Assembly (NCBI GenBank): GCA_031394735.1
Contig: JANMXI010000305.1
Span: 1 to 24,055 of the forward strand
From: TMP-86 sp031394735
GTDB lineage: Bacteria > Pseudomonadota > Gammaproteobacteria > Steroidobacterales > Steroidobacteraceae
DNA: 24,055 nucleotides
Direction: 5' to 3'
Position numbers and translations under genes: made by a program. Each line of letters starts with the position of its first letter. Within the stretch, counting starts at the first letter, position 1. Positions 15,808 to 23,666 of this stretch are shown one piece after another. The notes under the pieces were generated by a model that made no database searches, was not told where the DNA came from, and saw nothing but the letters and a program-made list of their open reading frames with translations.

Positions 15808-17085
15808 ATGCGAGGCCTGAACAAGACCAAGATCGGTGTCATCGGATTAGGTTATGTCGGGCTGCCGCTGGCAATCGAATTTGGCAAGAAATACCGCACG
15901 GTCGGTTTCGATATCAACCTGGCCCGCATCAAGGCGCTCAAGGCCGGCCATGATGCAACCCTCGAAGCGACCGCTGCAGAACTCAAGGGCTCCAAGAAGC
16001 TGAAGTTTTCCGCGCGGCTGGCCGACCTGAAACCCTGCAACGTGTTTGTCGTCACCGTTCCGACGCCGATCGATCAATACAAGCGCCCCGATCTCACGCC
16101 GTTGCTCAAGGCCAGCGAGACGGTGGGCAAGGTCCTGAAGAAGGGCGACACCGTGGTGTACGAATCCACCGTGTATCCCGGCTGCACGGAAGAAATCTGC
16201 GTGCCCGTGCTGGAGAAGTTTTCCGGGCTGCGGTTCAACAAGGATTTTTATTGCGGCTACAGCCCCGAGCGCATCAATCCGGGTGACAAGCAGCATCGTC
16301 TGCCCTCGATTCTGAAGGTGACCTCCGGCTCCACGCCGCGCATCGCTGATTTCGTGAATGCGCTGTATGCCTCGATCATCAGCGCCGGCACGCACCAGGC
16401 CTCGAGCATCCGCGTCGCCGAAGCGGCCAAGGTCATCGAGAACACGCAGCGCGACGTCAACATCGCATTGATCAATGAACTGGCGTTGATCTTCAGCCGC
16501 ATGGGGATCGACACCGAAGAAGTGCTGAAGGCCGCCGGAACGAAGTGGAACTTCCTCCCCTTCCGCCCGGGTCTGGTGGGCGGCCATTGCATCGGCGTGG
16601 ACCCGTACTATCTGACGCACAAAGCCACCGAGATCGGCTATCACCCGGAGATGATTCTCGCCGGCCGCCGCATCAATGACAGCATGGGCGCCTATGTGGC
16701 GCAGCAGGTCATCAAGCTGATGACCGAGCGCCGGCTGCTGGTGGCCGACTCCCGCATCCTGGTGCTGGGTCTGACCTTCAAGGAAAATTGCCCCGACGTG
16801 CGCAACAGCAAGGTCATCGACATCATCAACGAGCTCAAGCACTTCGACGCCAAGGTGGATGTTTACGATCCCTGGGTGGACGCCGAAGGCGCATTCCACG
16901 AATACGGCGTGCGGCCGATCAAGGCGCCCAAGCCCGATACCTACGATGCCATCGTGCTGGCCGTGTCTCACGATGAATTCAAAGCGCTCGGCATCCGCAA
17001 GATCCGCGCGTTCGCTCGCAAGACGCATGTGCTTTACGACGTCAAATACATGTTCGCCGCCGACCAGTCCGATGGCCGGCTATAA
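15808..17085 (+). CDS. tviB: TviB/WbpA-type UDP-N-acetylglucosamine 6-dehydrogenase
   Basis: 425 residues. The Rossmann motif G-L-G-Y-V-G is at 13-18, catalytic Lys 208 in A-A-K-V-I-E-N-T, and nucleophile Cys 261 in G-G-H-C-I-G-V-D-P-Y-Y. The sequence follows Salmonella TviB closely, from V-P-T-P-I and Y-E-S-T-V-Y-P-G-C-T-E-E to the C-terminal Q-S-D-x-R-L. That separates it from UDP-glucose dehydrogenases. The family oxidises UDP-GlcNAc (or GalNAc) twice at C6 with NAD+ to the uronic acid, a precursor of capsule or O-antigen. The ATG has GGAG about six nt upstream. It opens a seven-gene nucleotide-sugar run after an 83-nt gap, which probably holds a promoter I could not define. Confidence 0.9.
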   Translation: MRGLNKTKIGVIGLGYVGLPLAIEFGKKYRTVGFDINLARIKALKAGHDATLEATAAELKGSKKLKFSARLADLKPCNVFVVTVPTPIDQYKRPDLTPLLKASETVGKVLKKGDTVVYESTVYPGCTEEICVPVLEKFSGLRFNKDFYCGYSPERINPGDKQHRLPSILKVTSGSTPRIADFVNALYASIISAGTHQASSIRVAEAAKVIENTQRDVNIALINELALIFSRMGIDTEEVLKAAGTKWNFLPFRPGLVGGHCIGVDPYYLTHKATEIGYHPEMILAGRRINDSMGAYVAQQVIKLMTERRLLVADSRILVLGLTFKENCPDVRNSKVIDIINELKHFDAKVDVYDPWVDAEGAFHEYGVRPIKAPKPDTYDAIVLAVSHDEFKALGIRKIRAFARKTHVLYDVKYMFAADQSDGRL

Positions 17086-17106
17086 GTTCGGTCAGCGGGT
17101 CACAGC

Positions 17107-18114
17107 ATGAAAATTCTCGTCACCGGCGCCGCCGGTTTCATCGGCTTCCACACCGCCAAGCTGCTGCTCGAGCGCGGCGAGGACGTGGTCGGGTTGGACA
17201 ACCTGAACCCGTACTACGAACCGTCGCTCAAAGACAATCGTTTGAAGATCTTGCAAGGCTTCGCCAATTTCCGCTTCGTCAAGCAGGAACTGGCGGAACG
17301 CGCCGGCATGGAAACGCTGTTCAAGCGCGAGAAATTCGAGCGCGTGGTGCACCTGGCTGCACAGGCCGGCGTTCGCTACTCCATCGAAAACCCGCATGTC
17401 TACGTCGACAGCAACCTGACAGGTTTTCTGCACATCCTGGAAGGCTGCCGCCACAACGGCGTCGAGCATCTGGTGTATGCCTCCACCAGTTCGGTGTATG
17501 GCTCGAACACGCACATGCCGTTCGCGGTGGATCAGAACGTCGACCATCCCATGACGCTGTACGCCGCCACCAAGAAGGCGAACGAGCTCATGGCGCACAG
17601 CTACTCCTCGCTGTACAAGATGCCCACCACGGGCCTGAGATTCTTCACGGTGTATGGTCCCTGGGGCCGGCCGGACATGGCGCTGTTCATGTTCGCCAAG
17701 AACATTCTTGCGGGCAAACCCATCGATGTGTTTAACTTCGGTCGACACAAACGCGATTTCACCTACGTGGGCGACATCGTTGCCGGCGTGGTCGCCGCCA
17801 TGGATCACGTGGCGAAGCCTGACCCGAACTGGAATTCCGACGCACCGAATCCCAGCACCAGCAGCGTTCCTTACCGGCTCTACAACATCGGCAACCAGCA
17901 GCCCGTCGAATTGCTGCGCTACATCGAGGTGCTGGAGCAGGCGCTGGGCAAGAAGGCGCAGAAAAATTTACTGCCCCTGCAACCCGGCGATGTCCCCGAC
18001 ACCTGGGCCGATGTCGAGGCGCTGGTGAAGGACGTCGGTTACCGGCCGAGCACGCCCATCGAGACAGGTGTGAAGCGCTTCGTCGAATGGTATCTTGAGT
18101 ACTACAAGCCCTAA
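17107..18114 (+). CDS. UDP-glucuronate 4-epimerase-like NAD-dependent sugar epimerase
   Basis: 335 residues, an extended short-chain dehydrogenase. The NAD-binding T-G-A-A-G-F-I-G is at 6-13, the catalytic Y-A-A-T-K at 152-156, and S-T-S-S-V-Y-G at 126-132. Diagnostic stretches for UDP-glucuronate 4-epimerases (LspL/CapI type) are N-P-Y-Y-E-P-S-L-K near 34-42, V-R-Y-S-I-E-N-P, and V-Y-G-P-W-G-R-P-D-M-A-L-F-M-F. It is unlike TviC, the usual partner of TviB. It would interconvert UDP-glucuronate and UDP-galacturonate, or the N-acetyl-uronates made by the preceding gene; sequence alone does not decide. It starts 21 nt after tviB and is followed by pgi 21 nt later. Confidence 0.85.
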   Translation: MKILVTGAAGFIGFHTAKLLLERGEDVVGLDNLNPYYEPSLKDNRLKILQGFANFRFVKQELAERAGMETLFKREKFERVVHLAAQAGVRYSIENPHVYVDSNLTGFLHILEGCRHNGVEHLVYASTSSVYGSNTHMPFAVDQNVDHPMTLYAATKKANELMAHSYSSLYKMPTTGLRFFTVYGPWGRPDMALFMFAKNILAGKPIDVFNFGRHKRDFTYVGDIVAGVVAAMDHVAKPDPNWNSDAPNPSTSSVPYRLYNIGNQQPVELLRYIEVLEQALGKKAQKNLLPLQPGDVPDTWADVEALVKDVGYRPSTPIETGVKRFVEWYLEYYKP

Positions 18115-18135
18115 GGCCCTCAAGCACCGGAAGTG

Positions 18136-19758
18136 ATGCGCGATTTGATTTCTTCGACGCCGGTCTGGAAATCCCTGATTGAACACGCCCAGGCGGCGTC
18201 TCGTGTACATCTGCGTGATTTGTTCGCCGCCGACGCCGATCGTTGGCGAAATTTCCAACTCGAATCCGACGGCTGGCTGTTCGACTATTGCCGCCAGCGC
18301 GTCAACGCTGCCATCGTGAGCGACCTGCTGCGCCTGGCCGAGTCCGTGCAATTGCAGGCCCGCATCGCCGCCATGTTCCGCGGCGATGCCATCAACCTGA
18401 CCGAGAATCGTGCCGTGCTGCACACGGCGCTGCGCTCGGGGTTTGCCGGGTCGCCGGAAATTCAACAAGAAGTGCACGAGTCGCGCGCCGCGTTGGATCG
18501 CTTCGTCGCCTCGGTGCGCGACGGCGTGCAGCGCGGCTTCACCGACCGACCGTTCAAGAATGTCGTCAACATCGGCATCGGTGGGTCGGACCTGGGGCCT
18601 TTGCTGGTCTGCGATGCGTTGCGCCATCAATGGAGCGGTGGCATCACGCCGCACTTCGTCTCCAATGTCGATCGCACCCAGCTGCAGGATCTGACGCGGC
18701 AGCTCGATCCCGCCGAGACGTTGATCATCGTCTGTTCCAAGACCTTCACCACCCAGGAAACCCAGACCAACGCGCGCGCCGCCCGCGATTGGATCGCCTC
18801 GCGCATGGGTGAGTCTGCCGTGCCGCGACACTTCGTCGCCGTGTCGACCAATGCCGCGGCGATGGATGCGTTCGGCATTGCGCCGGATCGACGTTTCACG
18901 ATGTGGGATTGGGTCGGCGGGCGCTACTCGGTGTGGTCAGCCGTGGGTCTCGTCGCCGAACTGGTGCTGGGATCGAAGGTGTTCAAGGATTTTCTGGACG
19001 GCGCGTCCAACATGGACCGGCACTTCTCCAACGAGCCACTGGCGCGCAATCTCCCCGTGTTGATGGGGCTGATCGGTGTCTGGAACCGCAGCTTCCTGCA
19101 CCTGCCCACGCTGGCGGTGTTGCCGTACGATCAGCGACTGGCGCGATTGCCCGCTTACCTGCAGCAGCTCGACATGGAAAGCAACGGCAAGTCCACGACC
19201 TTGAATGGCGAGCCCGTCGACTATCCGACGGCGCCGGTGGTGTGGGGCGAGCCCGGCTCCAACGCCCAGCATTCGTTTTTCCAGATGCTCCACCAGGGGA
19301 CGCCCACGGCTGCGCTGGATTTCATCGCGCCGCTGCGCAACTCCTGGGGTGACATGCTGGCGCAGGACCTGGCGCTGGCGAATTGCTTCGCGCAATCGCA
19401 GGCCTTTGCGTTCGGCCTGAATCAGGACGAAGTGACGGCGAGCATGCAGATTGCCAAGGCCTCGGAGAGTGAGATCGCACGGCTTGCACCGCATCGCGTG
19501 CACGCCGGCAACCGGCCCAATTCGGTGCTGCTGTATGCGCAGACGGATGCGCGAACCTTGGGCTCACTGCTCGCCTTGTATGAGCACAAGATTTTCGTCC
19601 AGGGCAGTGTGTGGGGCATCAACTCCTTTGATCAGTTCGGCGTGGAACTGGGGAAAAAGCTGGCGGCGGGGATTTCGATGTCGGGCGAACGCGCGCCCAC
19701 CGGCCCCGGGTCGGCTGCGCTGGCGGAATTGATCGCCTACGTGCGCCGGCGCCGGTAG
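18136..19758 (+). CDS. pgi: Glucose-6-phosphate isomerase
   Basis: 540 residues (E. coli 549). Family signatures are N-R-A-V-L-H-T-A-L-R at 91-100, G-I-G-G-S-D-L-G-P at 147-155, V-G-G-R-Y-S-V-W-S at 260-268 and G-S-N-A-Q-H-S-F-F-Q-M-L-H-Q-G at 374-388, with catalytic Glu 372 and His 386. The ATG at 18136 was chosen over a GTG three bases earlier; GGAAG sits unusually close (2 nt) to it. The enzyme interconverts glucose-6-P and fructose-6-P in glycolysis. Placement inside a polysaccharide-precursor operon suggests it supplies glucose-6-P for glucose-1-P and dTDP-sugars, although no phosphoglucomutase gene is in the window. Confidence 0.96.
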   Translation: MRDLISSTPVWKSLIEHAQAASRVHLRDLFAADADRWRNFQLESDGWLFDYCRQRVNAAIVSDLLRLAESVQLQARIAAMFRGDAINLTENRAVLHTALRSGFAGSPEIQQEVHESRAALDRFVASVRDGVQRGFTDRPFKNVVNIGIGGSDLGPLLVCDALRHQWSGGITPHFVSNVDRTQLQDLTRQLDPAETLIIVCSKTFTTQETQTNARAARDWIASRMGESAVPRHFVAVSTNAAAMDAFGIAPDRRFTMWDWVGGRYSVWSAVGLVAELVLGSKVFKDFLDGASNMDRHFSNEPLARNLPVLMGLIGVWNRSFLHLPTLAVLPYDQRLARLPAYLQQLDMESNGKSTTLNGEPVDYPTAPVVWGEPGSNAQHSFFQMLHQGTPTAALDFIAPLRNSWGDMLAQDLALANCFAQSQAFAFGLNQDEVTASMQIAKASESEIARLAPHRVHAGNRPNSVLLYAQTDARTLGSLLALYEHKIFVQGSVWGINSFDQFGVELGKKLAAGISMSGERAPTGPGSAALAELIAYVRRRR

Positions 19759-19789
19759 AATAGTTGCTCTTTCGAGCGGAATATCTTCA

Positions 19790-20680
19790 ATGCCCAGTTT
19801 GCGCAAAGGCATCGTCCTCGCCGGCGGCGCTGGCACTCGCCTGCATCCGATCACGGTCTCGTTGAGCAAACAGCTGCTGCCGGTCTACGACAAGCCGATG
19901 ATCTACTATCCGCTGGCGACGCTGATGTCAGCGGGCATTCGTGAATTTCTGATCATCTCCACGCCGCGCGACCAACAGGCGTTTCGCGACCTGCTGGGTA
20001 CGGGCGAACAGTGGGGAGTGTCGTTCACCTATGCGATCCAGGCAGAGCCCAAGGGCATCGCGCAGGCATTGCTAATCGCCGAAGAATTCCTGGCCGGCGC
20101 GCCCTCGGCGCTGATTCTGGGCGACAATATTTTTTACGGCGAAAGCCTGGCGTCGATGTTGCAGGCGGCCTCCGCGCAAACCAGCGGCGCCACCGTGTTC
20201 GGCTACTACGTGCAGGATCCCGAGCGCTATGGCGTGGTGCAGTTCGATGCGCAGGGCAGAGTGACGGACCTGCTCGAGAAGCCGGTCAAGCCACCGTCGA
20301 ACTACGCGGTCACCGGCGTTTATTTTTACGACAGTCGCGCCAGTGAACTGGCGCGCAGCATTGCGCCATCGGCACGCGGTGAGTTGGAGATCACCGATCT
20401 GAACCGCGCCTATCTGCGACAGGGCGCGTTGCGAGTCGAAAAGCTCGGCCGCGGGACCGCGTGGCTCGACACAGGCACCCACAATTCATTGCTCGATGCC
20501 GGCGTGTTCGTGCGCATCATCGAAGAACGGCAGGGCCTCAAGGTGGCTTGCGTGGAAGAGGTGGCGTTTCGCATGGGCTTCATCGATGCGCAAGCCTTGG
20601 TGCGGCTGGCGAAGCCGCTGGAAAAGAGTGGCTATGGGCAGTATCTGCTGCGCGTCGTTGCGGACCTCAGCGCACCATGA
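19790..20680 (+). CDS. rmlA: Glucose-1-phosphate thymidylyltransferase
   Basis: 296 residues (family about 290). The nucleotidyltransferase signature G-G-A-G-T-R-L-H-P-I-T is at 12-22 with Lys 27 in S-K-Q-L-L-P, and the metal-binding G-D-N is at 111-113, equivalent to E. coli D111. P-K-G-I-A-Q-A and the late L-D-T-G-T-H are conserved. It joins dTTP and glucose-1-P to dTDP-glucose, the first step of dTDP-L-rhamnose synthesis. It begins 31 nt after pgi with a weak ribosome site and shares ATGA with the rmlC start. Confidence 0.96.
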   Translation: MPSLRKGIVLAGGAGTRLHPITVSLSKQLLPVYDKPMIYYPLATLMSAGIREFLIISTPRDQQAFRDLLGTGEQWGVSFTYAIQAEPKGIAQALLIAEEFLAGAPSALILGDNIFYGESLASMLQAASAQTSGATVFGYYVQDPERYGVVQFDAQGRVTDLLEKPVKPPSNYAVTGVYFYDSRASELARSIAPSARGELEITDLNRAYLRQGALRVEKLGRGTAWLDTGTHNSLLDAGVFVRIIEERQGLKVACVEEVAFRMGFIDAQALVRLAKPLEKSGYGQYLLRVVADLSAP

Positions 20681-21225
20681 AGTTCACGCCAACGCCGATC
20701 CATGGCGTCATGTTGATCGAACCGCAGGTGTTCGGCGATGCGCGCGGATTCTTCCTGGAAACCTGGCGCGAACAGGGGTTCGCCGACAACGGCATCCACG
20801 CGCGCTTCGTGCAGGATAACCACAGCCGGTCGGTGCAATGGACGCTGCGTGGCCTGCATTTTCAAATCCAGCGTCCGCAGGGCAAGTTGGTGCGGGTGAC
20901 GCAGGGCAGTGTTTACGACGCGGTGGTGGACTTGCGCCGCAGTTCACCCACCTTCGGCCGTTCGTGGGGTCTTGAGTTGTCGGAAACCAATGCGCGCATG
21001 CTGTGGATACCCGAGGGCCTGGCGCACGGCATTCTGGTCACCTCGCCGAGTGCGGATTTTCTGTACAAATGCACCGATGTCTATGCCCGGGAGCATGAGA
21101 GAACGTTGGCGTGGGATGATGCGCAAGCCGCCATCCCGTGGCCGCTGCCGGCTGGAGCACTTCCCACGCTGTCAGCGAAAGACACTCAGGGCAAGCCCTT
21201 CAGCGCCGTCGACAAATTTCCGTGA
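20677..21225 (+). CDS. rmlC: dTDP-4-dehydrorhamnose 3,5-epimerase
   Basis: 182 residues from the ATG at 20677, four bases inside rmlA; further upstream in-frame sequence is a shadow of rmlA. Cupin-fold motifs are F-x-D-x-R-G-F-F near 19-26, Q-D-N-H-S-R-S at 46-52, catalytic His 61 in R-G-L-H-F-Q, Lys 70, and G-L-A-H-G-I at 114-119, then Y-K-C-T-D-V-Y at 130-136. It epimerises dTDP-4-keto-6-deoxyglucose at C3 and C5. Its TGA lies in the GTGA that starts rmlD. Confidence 0.95.
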   Translation: MKFTPTPIHGVMLIEPQVFGDARGFFLETWREQGFADNGIHARFVQDNHSRSVQWTLRGLHFQIQRPQGKLVRVTQGSVYDAVVDLRRSSPTFGRSWGLELSETNARMLWIPEGLAHGILVTSPSADFLYKCTDVYAREHERTLAWDDAQAAIPWPLPAGALPTLSAKDTQGKPFSAVDKFP

Positions 21226-22088
21226 AGGTACTGATCCTGGGCGCGGCAGGGCAGGTCGGGCGCGCCGTCGTGGCAGCGCGTCCGAAAGCGCATCAATGCA
21301 TCGCGCTCGACCGCACCGAGTTGGATATCACGGATGCGCAGGCGGTGGCCGCGGCGCTTCAGCAGCATCGCATCGACTGTGTGGTCAACTGTGCCGCGTA
21401 CACGGCCGTTGATCTGGCGGAATCAGAGCCGGAAACAGCGCGAGCGATCAACGCGGCGGCGGTTGCCGGCATAGTTGAGGCCGCGCGCAGCAGCGGGGCG
21501 CGGCTGCTGCATCTGTCCACGGACTTCGTTTTCGATGGCCGCAGCAGCGACGCCTATCGACCCGATGCCGCGACCCATCCGCTGAGCGTCTACGGCAGCA
21601 CCAAGCTCGACGGTGAGCGCCATGTGCTCGGCTTGCCGCAGGGCATCGTCGTGCGCACCTCCTGGGTGTATGCCGCCTATGGCGGCAACTTCGTGCTGAC
21701 CATGCTCAAGTTGATGCGCGAACGTAACGAGGTGCGCGTCGTGAGCGACCAACGCGGCTCGCCGACCTGGGCGGGCGGTCTAGCACAGACCCTCTGGAGG
21801 ATGCTCGACAAAAACTTGAGTGGTGGCATTTATCATTGGTGCGATGAGGGCGTGATCAGCTGGCATCAGTTCGCGGTCGCAATTCATGATGAGGCGATCA
21901 CGCTGGGGTTGTTGAAGCGCAGAATCCCGATCTGGCCGATCACCACCGCCGATTTTCCGACGCGCGCGGTGCGGCCTGCGTTCAGTGCGCTGGATATTCG
22001 CAGCACCTGCGAGGCGCTGGGGGTGAATGCTGTTGAGTGGAGGACGCAGCTCAGGTTGATGTTGAGGGAGTTGCATGCTCGTGGTTGA
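21222..22088 (+). CDS. rmlD: dTDP-4-dehydrorhamnose reductase
   Basis: 288 residues from the GTG at 21222, overlapping rmlC by four bases. An earlier in-frame start at 21138 would add residues that are only an rmlC shadow. NAD(P)-binding G-A-A-G-Q-V-G is at 7-13, N-C-A-A-Y-T-A-V-D at 56-64, S-T-D-F-V-F-D-G at 99-106 and catalytic Y-G-S-T-K at 124-128. R-T-S-W-V-Y and G-S-P-T are also typical. It performs the final reduction to dTDP-L-rhamnose. It overlaps rmlB by 14 nt. Confidence 0.95.
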   Translation: MKVLILGAAGQVGRAVVAARPKAHQCIALDRTELDITDAQAVAAALQQHRIDCVVNCAAYTAVDLAESEPETARAINAAAVAGIVEAARSSGARLLHLSTDFVFDGRSSDAYRPDAATHPLSVYGSTKLDGERHVLGLPQGIVVRTSWVYAAYGGNFVLTMLKLMRERNEVRVVSDQRGSPTWAGGLAQTLWRMLDKNLSGGIYHWCDEGVISWHQFAVAIHDEAITLGLLKRRIPIWPITTADFPTRAVRPAFSALDIRSTCEALGVNAVEWRTQLRLMLRELHARG

Positions 22089-23199
22089 ATTCATTCCGCA
22101 AAACGTCCTCATCACCGGCGGCGCCGGCTTCATCGGCGCCAACTTCGTGCGCCATTGGTTGTCACGACCCGGCACCGGGCGGGTGGTGGTGCTGGATGTG
22201 CTCACCTACGCCGGCAACCCTGCGAACCTCAGCGGCTTGGAGCACGATCCGCGCTACGCCTTCGTGCACGGTGATATTTGCGACGAAGCGCTGGTCGGCA
22301 GTCTGCTGGCGCAGCATCGCATCGACAGCGTCGTGCATTTCGCGGCGGAGTCTCATGTGGACCGCTCCATCCTCGGCCCGGATGACTTCATCCGCACCAA
22401 CGTGGTGGGCACGCATGCTTTGCTCAAGGCGGCGAAGAAATTCTGGTTGGATGACAAGGCTGTGCCGGCGCACCGGTTCCATCATGTCTCCACCGACGAA
22501 GTTTATGGCTCGCTGGGCTTAAGCGACCCGGCGTTTCACGAGTCGACGCCGTATGCGCCGAACTCGCCCTATTCGGCGAGCAAGGCTGCCTCGGACCATC
22601 TGGTGCGCGCCTACCGCGAGACCTACGGCCTGCACACGACGCTGACTAATTGCTCGAACAACTACGGCCCGTATCAATTCCCCGAAAAGCTCATTCCTTT
22701 GCTGCTCATCAACATTCTGTCCGGCAAGCCCTTGCCGGTGTATGGCGATGGCTTGCAGATACGCGACTGGCTGCACGTGGCGGATCATTGCCGCGCCATC
22801 GAACTGGTGCTGACCCGCGGAGCAGTGGGCGAGGTGTACAACATCGGCGGCAATTGTGAGACGACGAACATGCAGATCGTGCGCGCCATCTGCCGGCAGG
22901 TGGATGTGCTTCTGCAGGCCGATGCGAATCTGCTCAATAGCTATCCGCAGTCACCGGCCGCGCGCGGCAAACCGGCCGAAACGCTCATCACCCATGTGCG
23001 CGACCGGCCCGGTCACGACCGCCGCTACGCCATCGATTTTGCCAAAGCGTCGCGTGAGCTCGGCTATGCGCCCTCGTTCGATCTGGCAGCGGGCCTGCGC
23101 AGCACCATCCAGTGGTACCTGTCGAATACGGCGTGGTGGCAGCCGCTGCTGGGGCGGGACTATGCGCAGTGGGTGCAGAGTAATTATTCTGCGTGGTAG
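22075..23199 (+). CDS. rmlB: dTDP-glucose 4,6-dehydratase
   Basis: 374 residues (family about 350-360). NAD-binding G-G-A-G-F-I-G is at 15-21, the catalytic S-T-D-E-V-Y-G at 139-145 (Thr 140, Asp 141, Glu 142), and Y-S-A-S-K at 166-170. N-N-Y-G-P-Y-Q-F-P-E-K-L-I-P and R-D-W-L-H-V are diagnostic for the dehydratase. It converts dTDP-glucose to dTDP-4-keto-6-deoxyglucose, the second pathway step, although it is last in the cluster. GAGGGAG upstream of the ATG at 22075, inside rmlD, supports this start. The 135 nt after it hold no gene I can support. Confidence 0.96.
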   Translation: MLVVEFIPQNVLITGGAGFIGANFVRHWLSRPGTGRVVVLDVLTYAGNPANLSGLEHDPRYAFVHGDICDEALVGSLLAQHRIDSVVHFAAESHVDRSILGPDDFIRTNVVGTHALLKAAKKFWLDDKAVPAHRFHHVSTDEVYGSLGLSDPAFHESTPYAPNSPYSASKAASDHLVRAYRETYGLHTTLTNCSNNYGPYQFPEKLIPLLLINILSGKPLPVYGDGLQIRDWLHVADHCRAIELVLTRGAVGEVYNIGGNCETTNMQIVRAICRQVDVLLQADANLLNSYPQSPAARGKPAETLITHVRDRPGHDRRYAIDFAKASRELGYAPSFDLAAGLRSTIQWYLSNTAWWQPLLGRDYAQWVQSNYSAW

Positions 23200-23334
23200 C
23201 GTTGCTCGGCGACTTTTATCCAATGGAAATACGTTGTGAATCGCCAGAAATCGGAATGCCCCGGACATCCCCTGTCTTTACGCGCTAAACTTAGAGAGAG
23301 TTTCACGTTGCGGGTTATGTAAAGAGATTTGAAC

Positions 23335-23541
23335 ATGCAATTTATTATCGAGTCCGAACAGGAAGATGACGGACGATGGCTTGCTGAAGCGCCAGAGTTG
23401 CCCGGGGTACTCGCCTATGGGCAAACCCGCAATCAGGCGCTTTCGCGCGCTGAAATACTTGCGTTGCGGGTTCTCGCTGAACGCCTCGAGCACGGCGAGG
23501 GCATGGCACAGTCAATTTCGATTTCAATCGCCGCTGCATGA
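23335..23541 (+). CDS. hicB: HicB-family antitoxin
   Basis: 68 residues. The fold signature is M-Q-F-I-I-E-S-E-Q-E-D-D-G-R-W, then E-A-P-E-L-P-G-V-L-A-Y-G-x-T and the helix L-A-L-R-V-L-A-E-R-L-E-H-G-E, typical of short HicB antitoxins that have a partial RNase H-like fold. The ATG at 23335 has AAAGAG about ten nt upstream and is preferred to a TTG six nt earlier. Composition is close to the rest of the window. Its TGA overlaps the ATG of a hicA start (ATGA at 23538-23541), the hicB-first order found in this subfamily. No hicA is visible upstream. Known HicB proteins neutralise HicA mRNA interferase and often autoregulate the operon. Confidence 0.82.
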   Translation: MQFIIESEQEDDGRWLAEAPELPGVLAYGQTRNQALSRAEILALRVLAERLEHGEGMAQSISISIAAA

Positions 23542-23666
23542 GCGTTTGGCCTTCTTCGAAGGCCAAACGAGTTTTGGCTTCCGCAATGCGCCACATTTCA
23601 GGAACCAAACCTGAGGTCGACACAGTTACTTTTTTACGAGAAAAATTGCGACCGAAGGGTTCGTGA
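23538..23666 (+). pseudogene. hicA: Truncated hicA toxin gene (about first 18 codons)
   Basis: The ATG overlapping the hicB stop opens M-S-V-W-P-S-S-K-A-K-R-V-L-A-S-A-M-R, which matches from memory the start of HicA toxins of the W-P-S-x-K-A-R-R-V-L-A type. Those continue with R-I-G-W and a G-S-H-R motif containing the active-site His. Here the frame instead enters unrelated AT-rich DNA after codon 18 and stops at 23664-23666 after 42 residues, with no catalytic His. The break coincides with the end of the antisense rlmN-like piece. The remnant cannot be an active toxin. Confidence 0.72.
23543..23569 (+). repeat. Perfect inverted repeat at the hicA start
   Basis: CGTTTGGCCTT at 23543-23553 and AAGGCCAAACG at 23559-23569 form an 11-bp stem (12 if C23554 pairs with G23558) around a short CTTCG loop. 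It lies in codons 2-11 of the hicA remnant and is followed by AGTTTT. It could resemble a terminator, act on hicA translation, or simply reflect the W-P-S-S-K-A codons; it sits next to the sequence junction. Confidence 0.6.

Noticed and set aside
15847..17028. Long minus-strand frame opposite tviB
   Set aside because: It mirrors the codon structure of a clearly real dehydrogenase gene in GC-rich DNA and shows no family motif.
23200..23334. A hicA gene upstream of hicB
   Set aside because: Plus-strand frames here are under 30 codons and lack the G-S-H motif; the partner start is downstream instead.
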